The notes beneath the pieces were generated by a model. The model was not told the DNA's origin. It did no database searches and worked only from the letters and a program-made list of their open reading frames with translations. Position numbers and translations under genes: made by a program. Positions 57,419 through 64,000 of a DNA stretch of 64,000 nucleotides are shown here, in pieces (position 1 is the stretch's first letter; each line of letters begins with the position of its first letter). The stretch is from contig NZ_BLAY01000028.1 of NCBI RefSeq assembly GCF_020521235.1, forward strand, positions 1 to 64,000, given 5' to 3'. The DNA is from Microseira wollei NIES-4236 (GTDB taxonomy: Bacteria > Cyanobacteriota > Cyanobacteriia > Cyanobacteriales > Aerosakkonemataceae).

Positions 57419-58570
57419 TTATTTTTTCTTTTCGCCGAGTTTCTGGATAATCTGGTCAATTTGATCTGCTTGCTGGGTTTGACCTTGGGTTTTCAACAGC
57501 TCTTTGGTTTTATTCAAAGTAGCGATTGCTTCGTCTTTTTTGCCTTGACTTGATAAAGCCAGCGCTAAGACATAGTGGGCTTTTGCCGAGTCTGGTTTGA
57601 GGCTAACAGCTTCTTTTGATTCGGTTACTGCTTCGTCGATTTTGTTTTGTTGTCCCAACAAAACGGCTAAGTTAATTGTAGTTTCTACCAGCGGTTCGGT
57701 TCTGCCCTGGGTTTTGAATAAGTCTTTGGCTTTTTTTAGCGAGGCTACTGCTTCGTCTTTCTTGCCTTGTTCGGATAAAGCGCCTGCTAAGATAACGTGA
57801 GTGGGGGCAAAGTCGGGTTTGAGTTTAACCGCTTCTTGTAATTGCGCTACTGCATCGTCTAATTTCTTCTGTTTTGCTAAAGCAACGGCTAAATTAATTT
57901 GAGTTTCTACCTGTTGGTCAACTTTTCCCTGATTTTTGAATAAATCTCTGGCGGTTTGTAAGCTCTTTATTGCTTCCTCTTGCTTGCCTTGTTCGGCTAA
58001 CGCCGCCGCCATAACTACGTGGGCGGGTGCAAAATCCGATTTGATTTGCAGCGCTTCTTTTGTTTGAGCGATCGCTTCGTCTAGTTTTTTCTGTTGACCC
58101 AAAACGACAGCTAATTTGACCTTATCTTCCGCATTTTTAGGATCGAGGCGAATCGCTTCTTGAAATTGCTTGCTAGCTTCGTCTAACTTATTTTGACTTT
58201 GCAGCAGCACGGCCAAATTCGAGTGAACTTTGGGATTTTTGGCGTCAAGTTCAATCGATTTGCGCCAAGCTTCCTCTGCACCCTTAACATCGCCTTTTTT
58301 AACGCTTTCAATTCCTCGCTGATAAAAATCTTCGGCGCTACCAGGTGCGGCGGCAACGGTAGTTGCTGGACTCGGTGCAGTTGCGGATGGGGAAGCTGTC
58401 CCGTTAGCGGCGGTGTTTTGCGCCGGTGCGGCGGGGGAAGGCGTGCCGCTGCTGGCGGTGTTCGTTCCAGAAGGCGTCTTAGAACACGCCACAGCAGTCA
58501 AACCGAGACTAACGCTCGCCGCCAGCAGCAGGTAAAATTTAAGCAGTTTTTGGGACATGATTCGGGACAT
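57419..58570 (-). CDS. TPR-repeat lipoprotein
   Basis: A 383-residue protein. The signal peptide with lipobox LTAVAC puts the lipid Cys at about residue 29. An Ala/Pro/Ser/Thr-rich linker (about 30-75) is followed by about nine TPR units (KPDFAPTHVILAGALSEQGKKDEAVASLKKAKDLF type), several nearly identical in pairs, so the gene grew by duplication of a two-TPR unit. It is probably anchored in the periplasm or outer membrane and binds other proteins. Met5 at 58558 is an alternative start. Confidence 0.9.
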   Translation of the reverse strand: MSRIMSQKLLKFYLLLAASVSLGLTAVACSKTPSGTNTASSGTPSPAAPAQNTAANGTASPSATAPSPATTVAAAPGSAEDFYQRGIESVKKGDVKGAEEAWRKSIELDAKNPKVHSNLAVLLQSQNKLDEASKQFQEAIRLDPKNAEDKVKLAVVLGQQKKLDEAIAQTKEALQIKSDFAPAHVVMAAALAEQGKQEEAIKSLQTARDLFKNQGKVDQQVETQINLAVALAKQKKLDDAVAQLQEAVKLKPDFAPTHVILAGALSEQGKKDEAVASLKKAKDLFKTQGRTEPLVETTINLAVLLGQQNKIDEAVTESKEAVSLKPDSAKAHYVLALALSSQGKKDEAIATLNKTKELLKTQGQTQQADQIDQIIQKLGEKKK

Positions 58571-58772
58571 GGTGTTTGTAGGCTCTTAGCCTAGTGTACG
58601 CGGTGCGTTCGCTCTCCGTGTGGAGTACCCTCCCCCAATCGGCACAATCGATATTTGCTGCCCTAATTCCGCATAATTACTCTTGACCGAAAATAATGGG
58701 ATACAAGCCCCGTCCTTCTAGGACGGCTTTATGTTATTATAGTATTTGATACCACCTACTCCAGTATCAAGC

Positions 58773-59945
58773 GTGTTTATCTACGAGTACAAAGTCAATC
58801 CAAAACCACGACAAATAACCGCCATTGATGAAGCAATCAGGACATCTCAATTCGTCCGCAATAAAGTGCTTCGTTACTGGATGGATAATCGCGGCATTGG
58901 CAAGACAGAGATGTTTAGATATAACACGTTACTCAGAAAAGAGTTTAAATTTGTTGAAGATTTAAACTCTCACGCTTGTCAAACTGCTGTGGAACGAGTT
59001 TTAAAAGCAGTTAATCGCTTTTACGACTGCAAGAAGCAGATTTCAGGCAAGAAAGGGTATCCAAAGTTCAAAAAGAATACTCGCTCGGTTGAATATAAAG
59101 TCTCAGGGTGGAAACTATCAGAAAGTAGAAAGCACATTACTTTCACAGACAAGAAAGGAATAGGTACTCTGAAGCTGATAGGAACTAGAGACTTGAATTT
59201 CTTCTACCAGATAGACCAAATCAAGCGAGTTAGAATTGTGCGTCGTGCTGATGGGTATTACGTGCAATTCTCGGTACAATTAGACCCTAGAGACACGGTT
59301 AAATCATTAAACCCTAGCCAAAAAGCAGTGGGTATTGATGTTGGCATCAAGTATTTCTTAGCGGATAGTCAAGGGAACATTGAGCCTAATCCACAGTTTT
59401 ACCGCCAGGAAGAAAAACGTTTAAATCGTCTCAACCGCAAAAAGTATAAGAAATACCAAAAGGGTAAACCACAGTCTCAAAATTATCGCAAGGCTAGAGA
59501 AAAATCGGCCCGTAAACATTTAAAAGTAAGTAGGCAGCGAGAAGAGTTTGTCAAGAGAGTGGCACTCCGTTTAATCAAGTCTAACGACTTAGTAGCCTAT
59601 GAAGATTTAAATGTTCAAGGCATGGTCAAAAATCGGCATTTAGCCAAGTCGATAAGTGATGCAGGATGGTCAAAATTTCGCCAGTGGCTAGATTATTTCG
59701 GCTACAAATACGCGAAGATAACTATTGCTGTTGCTCCTCACAATACCAGTCAAAATTGCTCTAACTGTGGCGAAAAGGTGCAGAAGTCTCTATCAACTAG
59801 AACTCATATTTGTAATCATTGTGGATTTGTTGAAGATAGAGACATTAATGCAGCTATTAACATTTTGCAAAAGGGACTAAGTACGGTCGGGCAGACCGAA
59901 TCTTATAAGCTTGGGGAGTTCAATCCTCTAGCTCTATTGGAGTAA
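58773..59945 (+). CDS. tnpB: TnpB RNA-guided nuclease (IS605 OrfB), copy 1
   Basis: 390 residues from the GTG at 58773 (VFIYEYKVNPKPRQ); the TTG at 58746 would add nine. RuvC-like catalytic residues are all present: GIDVGIKYF near 190 (Asp), AYEDLNVQGM near 280 (Glu) and DRDINAAINI near 363 (Asp). A four-Cys zinc finger (CSNCGEK, CNHCGF) stands before the last Asp. TnpB cuts DNA guided by a right-end RNA and helps the element persist. It differs strongly from the second copy at 60347. Confidence 0.93.
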   Translation: MFIYEYKVNPKPRQITAIDEAIRTSQFVRNKVLRYWMDNRGIGKTEMFRYNTLLRKEFKFVEDLNSHACQTAVERVLKAVNRFYDCKKQISGKKGYPKFKKNTRSVEYKVSGWKLSESRKHITFTDKKGIGTLKLIGTRDLNFFYQIDQIKRVRIVRRADGYYVQFSVQLDPRDTVKSLNPSQKAVGIDVGIKYFLADSQGNIEPNPQFYRQEEKRLNRLNRKKYKKYQKGKPQSQNYRKAREKSARKHLKVSRQREEFVKRVALRLIKSNDLVAYEDLNVQGMVKNRHLAKSISDAGWSKFRQWLDYFGYKYAKITIAVAPHNTSQNCSNCGEKVQKSLSTRTHICNHCGFVEDRDINAAINILQKGLSTVGQTESYKLGEFNPLALLE

Positions 59946-60010
59946 TCCTGTAGGGTTACGATTGGACTGTGAACCAAGAATCCTCATGCCTTTAGGCTGA
60001 GGAGTGTCAA
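59850..60010 (+). ncRNA. candidate omega RNA (reRNA) of TnpB copy 1
   Basis: In IS605 elements the guide RNA overlaps the tnpB 3' end and runs to the right end. Here this stretch can fold (GGTCGGGCAGACC at 59884, AATCCTGTAGGGTTACGATT at 59944 and the end hairpin at 59982-60002). Boundaries are inferred only. Confidence 0.45.
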
Positions 60011-60027
60011 ATTATACCAATAGCTCT

Positions 60028-60089
60028 GACGGGCATCTTGCCCATCCTACAAAAGTATTTTTTCTTGTGGGATGGGCAAGATGCCCGTC
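60028..60089. repeat. long inverted repeat GACGGGCATCTTGCCCATCC
   Basis: GACGGGCATCTTGCCCATCC (60028-60047) pairs with GGATGGGCAAGATGCCCGTC (60070-60089) across 22 bases. A relative, CACAGGCATCTTGCCTGTG, lies inside the prenyltransferase gene at 62015. Confidence 0.92.
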
Positions 60090-60111
60090 CAAGAATTCGT
60101 TATTGCTGATT

Positions 60112-60272
60112 TCAACGTCTGGGGGAAAGTCGATGAATGACTAAATGAACGTGGTCAGACTCTCGATTAAAATCTGTTAGCAAGTATCCCACTTTTCACA
60201 GGTAGTAGTAAATATTTCACCATGACGATTTAATATTGCTGGTTTAATCACTTTGCGTCGGTATTTGGTGAT
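60112..60272 (-). pseudogene. decayed tnpA (IS200/IS605 Y1 transposase) fragment
   Basis: The minus strand codes ITKYRRKVIKPAILNRHGEI and FTTTCEKWDTC, then a stop. One frame over it continues LTDFNRESDHVHLVIHRLSP. These are the central segments of IS200-type TnpA, including the HUH motif HVH that binds the metal. There is a frameshift near 60160, and the N-terminus and the catalytic Tyr region are absent. It is divergent to tnpB copy 2, the normal IS605 layout. Confidence 0.85.
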
Positions 60273-60346
60273 TTATTAAGCTAATATACGCAACGGTAGC
60301 TTTTAAATTTGAGCTTCATAGCACTAAATATGGTATAATTAGTTGT

Positions 60347-61600
60347 ATGTTACTAACCTACCAGTACCGATTAAAACCAACTACTGAGCAGGCGGCGACC
60401 TTGAGCCACTGGGGTGAGTTATTGCGTCGTCACTGGAACTATGCTTTGGGTCAAAGGCTGGATTGGTTGCGTCGTACCAGATGCCAAATTGACCGTTGTA
60501 GTTTAGCAAGCGAACCAATTGGCGATATCCCTGACAAGTTAAATTACTACTCACAAGCGGCTGACCTCAAAGCAACTAAAAGGTTATTTCCAGAGTACAA
60601 AGATATTTACACTGACTGCCAAAAACAAAATTTAATGCGGCTGGATAAGGCTTGGAAACGCTGGTTAATCCCCGACAAAACGGGCAAAAGAGGAGGCAGA
60701 CCAAGATTTAAAAAACAAGGCGATATCTGTTCATTTACCTTTCCTAGAGTTAATAGACCAAAAGCTGGATCGCACTTAATTGGTAATACTTTAAAACTGT
60801 CTAAGGTTGGCGAAATTTCGGTGATACTACATCGCCCCATCCCTGACGGATTTGAGATTAAACAAGCAACAATTATCAGCCTTGCTGATGGTTGGTATGT
60901 GAGTTTGGCAATTGAAGATAGCACCGTTCCTACTCGCTTGCCCGTTGATGGGATTAAATCTGCCTGCGGTATTGATGTTGGCTTAGAAAAATTTCTCACT
61001 ACTTCCAGTGGTGAAGCGGTTGCAGTTCCTCAGTTTTACCGCCAGTCCCAGGCAGTGCTAACCCGTCAACAACGTCAGTTGTCCCGGAAACAAAAAGGAT
61101 CTAAGAACTACCAAAAACAGACGCATAAAGTTGCTAGATTGCATCTTCATGTCGCTCGTCAACGGAAAGATTTTCATTATTCTGTGGCTCATTGGTTATG
61201 TGCAACTTACGATTTAATTGGATTTGAGAAGCTCAATATCAAAGGTCTGGCTAGAACTAGACTAGCTAAATCGATACTAGATGTAGCTTGGGGCGCATTC
61301 TTGAACATATTGCAAGCAGTAGCGGTAAGACGCGGCAAGCATACTCAAGAAGTTGATGCCAGAGGTACGAGTATTGAGTGTTTTAATTGCTCAGAAAGAG
61401 TCATCAAAGAATTGTCAACTAGAGTTCACGATTGTCCTAATTGTGGTGTTAGCTTAGACAGGGATTTGAATGCGTCGTTGAACATACTTAAACAAACGGT
61501 GGGACAACCGTTTGCTGCTTGTGGAGGCTTAGTCAATGGACAGCCTGTGAAGCAAGAACTCCAATTCGTGAGTCTTGGAAGCTCCCGCCAGACCCGATAG
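60347..61600 (+). CDS. tnpB: TnpB RNA-guided nuclease (IS605 OrfB), copy 2
   Basis: A 417-residue TnpB. It opens MLLTYQYRLKPTTEQAATLSHW. Catalytic residues look intact: CGIDVGLEKF near 206 (Asp), GFEKLNIKGL near 290 (Glu) and DRDLNASLNI near 370 (Asp). The zinc finger Cys lie in CFNCSER and CPNCGV. A promoter-like TATAAT (60331) stands just before the ATG. Together with the tnpA remnant it forms a degenerate IS605; the nuclease may still act on its own target although it cannot move itself. Confidence 0.93.
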   Translation: MLLTYQYRLKPTTEQAATLSHWGELLRRHWNYALGQRLDWLRRTRCQIDRCSLASEPIGDIPDKLNYYSQAADLKATKRLFPEYKDIYTDCQKQNLMRLDKAWKRWLIPDKTGKRGGRPRFKKQGDICSFTFPRVNRPKAGSHLIGNTLKLSKVGEISVILHRPIPDGFEIKQATIISLADGWYVSLAIEDSTVPTRLPVDGIKSACGIDVGLEKFLTTSSGEAVAVPQFYRQSQAVLTRQQRQLSRKQKGSKNYQKQTHKVARLHLHVARQRKDFHYSVAHWLCATYDLIGFEKLNIKGLARTRLAKSILDVAWGAFLNILQAVAVRRGKHTQEVDARGTSIECFNCSERVIKELSTRVHDCPNCGVSLDRDLNASLNILKQTVGQPFAACGGLVNGQPVKQELQFVSLGSSRQTR

Positions 61601-61618
61601 GGTTGGCGGTGAGAGTTG

Positions 61619-62623
61619 TCACAAACAAGCAGCGGGGAAAATTAGATATTCCAGGAAAAACAATTTCCAGATGAATTGGTAGAAACTAGCGATCGCACCC
61701 TTATCCTGCAAGTCTACACCCCGACTCCGCCACCCCATTAAACCCAATGCCGCCAAATGCGTTGTCACTAAAAAAACCGTATTTACAGAAGTTAGCCACA
61801 ACAAGCCAGCAATTGCAATGCCTAGATAGCAAATTGCTATCACCCATAGAGTCAAATTAAACACAGCGGGTGCGCCCAGTTTAAGGGTAAAAGTGGTGAT
61901 ATTGTACTGGCGATCGCCTTCCATATCGGGGATATCTTTAAAGATAGCGATCGCTACGGTAAATACCAAAATAAACAGCGTCAGCGCCCAAACTTCTGCG
62001 GGTATTTCTTGTGGCACAGGCATCTTGCCTGTGAAACCTGTAACTTTATTTTGCAACGCCCAACTAAAGTGCAAAAACAACCCTAAATTAACAATTGCCC
62101 CCCGCACGCTAAAAATACAAATTGCCGCCCAAAACGGAAACCTTTTTAAGCGAATGGGCGGTAAAGAATAAGCAGTGCCAATTGCCAAACTTATTCCAAC
62201 CATTCCGAATAAAAACGGCCCCAAAAACCCCGCCAACAGCAGGGCCAGGATACCCGTAACGCCGACAATTATCTTAGCTTGCTGGGGTGAAAATTCCCCG
62301 GCTGCTAAAGGCAAGTGGGGTTTATTAATCCGGTCGATTTCGATATCTTCTAATTGGTTTAACCCGACAATGTAAATATTGCCGCACAAACAGGAGATCC
62401 AAGTTCCCAATAGCTGCAACAGATGGGTGCTGGACAAGTTGGGGGGAGAGAGCGCGATCGCGACCAAATACAACCCCAAAACACTCAAACTCGTACCGAT
62501 AATTGTATGCGGACGGCTGAACTTCCAAAAAGCATAAAGCCAAGAACCCGTCTGCTGGACAGGTTTGGCATCAGAAGGATTGCTTTGGGGCAGCGAAGAC
62601 TTTTGAGAAGAAATTTGGCTCAT
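61619..62623 (-). CDS. UbiA-family prenyltransferase, homogentisate phytyltransferase-like
   Basis: 334 residues from Met at 62623; an upstream ATG at 62638 is possible. About nine TM helices. The first Asp-rich motif is NQLEDIEIDRINKPHLPLA near 90-108 and the second KDIPDMEGDRQYNI near 232-245; both bind the prenyl diphosphate through Mg2+. The pattern FSRPHTIIGTSLSV near 35 is typical of homogentisate phytyltransferase, which makes the tocopherol precursor in the thylakoid or plasma membrane. The loop VTGFTGKMPVPQEIP (about 195) is coded by a dispersed repeat (62015-62033). Confidence 0.85.
   Translation of the reverse strand: MSQISSQKSSLPQSNPSDAKPVQQTGSWLYAFWKFSRPHTIIGTSLSVLGLYLVAIALSPPNLSSTHLLQLLGTWISCLCGNIYIVGLNQLEDIEIDRINKPHLPLAAGEFSPQQAKIIVGVTGILALLLAGFLGPFLFGMVGISLAIGTAYSLPPIRLKRFPFWAAICIFSVRGAIVNLGLFLHFSWALQNKVTGFTGKMPVPQEIPAEVWALTLFILVFTVAIAIFKDIPDMEGDRQYNITTFTLKLGAPAVFNLTLWVIAICYLGIAIAGLLWLTSVNTVFLVTTHLAALGLMGWRSRGVDLQDKGAIASFYQFIWKLFFLEYLIFPAACL
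62015..62033. repeat. CACAGGCATCTTGCCTGTG repeat inside the prenyltransferase gene
   Basis: A perfect 9-bp-arm palindrome in frame, coding TGKMPVP in a loop between two membrane helices. It belongs to the same kind as 60028-60089. Confidence 0.85.
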
Positions 62624-62693
62624 GAATACTTCAATCAAGGTTCCAGCTAGTTTTTAATCGTTGCACAAAGTTTGTCCTACTGGAAGCTTGGAT

Positions 62694-63752
62694 TTATACC
62701 CCGTTCGTGATATCTGTGAATTTGAGACAAGTTTGGACAACGACTTCCATAAAGTTCTGGTTCCAACGGGCAAGACTTTCGGCTTGCTGCTGGGCATTCT
62801 GGGTGAGTGCATAAGCTTGCGCTTGTCCCACTAGCAAATTTTCCCATGTAGGTTGAGCGATCGCCCTCGCCACACCTAACCGAGAAAGTGCAGCACAATT
62901 GAGTTGCTGTTCTAAGTGCATAGGCAAGACTAATTGAGGAATGCCTGCTAGCAGACAGGTAATAGCCGTTGTTAAGCCTCCATTGTGGATTGCCAAAGAC
63001 TTTCCATCTAGAACCTCGCTTAAAGGTTTGAACTCAGATTGGGGTCTAAGAGTTTGCAGCACCATCATCCGCTGGGGATAATTATCTGCCAAATAAGCCC
63101 AAGCAGGGCCATCGGCACGGTGCAGATTTCCAGGAATCGGTGTAACGTGCAGGCTAACATACTGGTCATTACGCCGCAAGTGCTGATAAGGGTCTAACTC
63201 CGGAATGCCAAAAATAAAACTAGCATCCCCATTCAAAATTTGTCCTAGAGGCGCATCAAACTTGACAACTTCGCGCACTGTATTGCTGACTTGCTCTTGG
63301 CGCCAGACTGACTCAGGCGGTGCGGGAAATCTCAGAATCGGGAAAACATCAACGGGTGGTGGTACTGTAAAGCACTCTCCGATCGCAACTGTAGGCACAA
63401 AGCCGTAAGCTGCTAGGACAAGACCAGGAGCATGATCGGCAATAATTAAGCTTGGTTTGAGCTGTTGGAGAACCTCCCGCCACCCCTCAAGGTGCGATCG
63501 CAGTATACAGGCATTCCCAAAACCGAAGTTTTCCAGGATATCGGCAAACGTATAAGACTCTTTCCGACCATAAAAAGGCAAGCGAGGGGCAAAGACAATC
63601 TGATAGGGAAAATCAATCCCTTTGATGTTGTAGGACTTGAGAGCAAACACTGGTTCTAACCCATAGGATTCCAGCATCCCAGCAAGTGCCACCAGACGTT
63701 GAATGTGTCCTTGTCCCCCTCCGAGTTCCCATCCAAGTAAAACTTTCATCAC
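62694..63752 (-). CDS. GT1/MGT-like glycosyltransferase
   Basis: A 352-residue GT-B fold protein. The N-terminal GGGQGHIQRLVALAGMLES (12-30) is the acceptor-side opening of macrolide/UDP-glycosyl transferases. The donor site has SLAIHNGGLTTAITCLLAGIPQLVLP near 250-275 and LEQQLNCAALSRLGVARAI near 278-297, the HxGG...Q pattern of GT1. Acceptor is unknown; a small lipid or pigment is plausible. It lies 70 bases after the end of the preceding heptamer region and is transcribed toward the prenyltransferase, with a 55-base gap between them. Confidence 0.85.
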   Translation of the reverse strand: MMKVLLGWELGGGQGHIQRLVALAGMLESYGLEPVFALKSYNIKGIDFPYQIVFAPRLPFYGRKESYTFADILENFGFGNACILRSHLEGWREVLQQLKPSLIIADHAPGLVLAAYGFVPTVAIGECFTVPPPVDVFPILRFPAPPESVWRQEQVSNTVREVVKFDAPLGQILNGDASFIFGIPELDPYQHLRRNDQYVSLHVTPIPGNLHRADGPAWAYLADNYPQRMMVLQTLRPQSEFKPLSEVLDGKSLAIHNGGLTTAITCLLAGIPQLVLPMHLEQQLNCAALSRLGVARAIAQPTWENLLVGQAQAYALTQNAQQQAESLARWNQNFMEVVVQTCLKFTDITNGV

Positions 63753-63768
63753 CTGTTACTGCGATCGT

Positions 63769-63885
63769 TTTGCTAATTGCTAATTGCTAATTGCTAATTG
63801 GGAGAGAGAAGCTCAATAATATCTTTCCATTAGCCATTAGCCATTAGCCGCACGGTTGAGATAACTAGCAATTTGAGTTAACCAG
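63769..63885. repeat. heptamer arrays and MITE right-end relative
   Basis: GCTAATT units (63773-63798), TTAGCCA units (63832-63848) and then ATAACTAGCAATTTGAGTTAA split over 63861-63881, which matches the right end of the element at 46543-46677. Confidence 0.85.
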
Positions 63886-64000
63886 CTATTCGCCTTGAGA
63901 GGATGCTATTTTTCCCTTCAAAAGCAAGCTGCTTAAACCAAGAAACATCAACCCTCCCACAGCGCTTGGTTCCGGAACCGAGGTTGGAGGAGTAGACCGC
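63886..64000 (-). CDS. PEP-CTERM protein, 3' end only
   Basis: Partial frame running off the window. The C-terminus reads VPEPSAVGGLMFLGLSSLLL then KGKIASSQGE and stop: the PEP motif, a TM helix and a short basic/polar tail. PEP-CTERM proteins are exported and sorted by exosortase, often with exopolysaccharide. The N-terminal part is not visible. Confidence 0.85.
   Translation of the reverse strand, partial: RSTPPTSVPEPSAVGGLMFLGLSSLLLKGKIASSQGE

Larger units (their letters stand above)
58700..60010 (+). mobile_element. IS605-type element carrying tnpB only
   Basis: The left end has the imperfect hairpin AAGCCCCGTCCT, TCT, AGGACGGCTTT (58704-58730). The right end has CCTCATGCC, TTTA, GGCTGAGG (59982-60002), the type of stem that TnpA recognises. 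No tnpA is inside, so it depends on an enzyme in trans. Exact ends are estimated. Confidence 0.75.

Overview
The window looks like chromosomal DNA of a filamentous cyanobacterium, probably of the Oscillatoria/Microcoleus type (inference). Evidence: many copies of the HIP1-like octamer GCGATCGC, a clpR/clpP3-type operon, a CruA/CruP-family lycopene cyclase, a UbiA homologue like homogentisate phytyltransferase, DUF1822, CHAT and NB-ARC proteins, a DevA-type ABC ATPase, and abundant dispersed palindromic repeats. I see no rRNA, tRNA or CRISPR array.

Layout. 0-4.2 kb: a 68-bp tandem repeat, a carotenoid-cyclase-like flavoprotein, a PAP2 phosphatase and an MgtC-like membrane protein. 4.5-8.1 kb: a peptidase block with a HAD-M28 fusion, a protealysin-like M4 metallopeptidase and an emfourin-like inhibitor. 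8.1-18.1 kb: a membrane protein with 22-residue repeats, a BrnT-type toxin/antitoxin pair, HemW, a PIN/TRAM protein, a VWA protein, three consecutive ClpP paralogues with graded loss of the catalytic triad, and a J-domain protein.

18.2-35.4 kb is the most unusual part. It holds a run of small proteins for wall or polysaccharide work (L,D-transpeptidase-like, LysM, CAP, 3D domain, barwin-like, GH26, NodB deacetylase), none with a visible signal peptide. Interleaved are a sigma-70-like protein plus DUF1822 pair, an AraC-type regulator, a one-TM protein, a dynamin-like GTPase and a 1587-residue CHAT-nSTAND-TM-WD40 protein. Five copies of one promoter-like element, TGCATAA(G/C)-N13-CA(C/A)CTATT with identical spacing, occur only in this region. 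Four of them lie 47-64 bases upstream of start codons, so a shared regulon is likely.

35.5-49 kb: DevA-like ATPase, an outer-membrane usher-like protein lying between two MITEs, a holin-family membrane protein, a kinase fused to a periplasmic binding domain, an NB-ARC protein, an RTX-like protein, an SPFH protein, a BamE-like lipoprotein, a TPM-domain protein and a dicarboxylate/amino-acid symporter. 49.2-58.6 kb is mostly housekeeping: feoAB, hemB with a Fur-like box, tldD, coaE, an EAL pseudogene, a cobA-hemD fusion and a TPR lipoprotein. 58.7-61.6 kb holds two different IS605-type tnpB genes, the second beside a decayed tnpA. The window ends with a UbiA-family prenyltransferase, a glycosyltransferase and the 3' end of a PEP-CTERM protein.

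Several palindromic repeat families fill the intergenic space. At least three genes take their stop codon from a repeat, and three others carry repeat-derived in-frame inserts.
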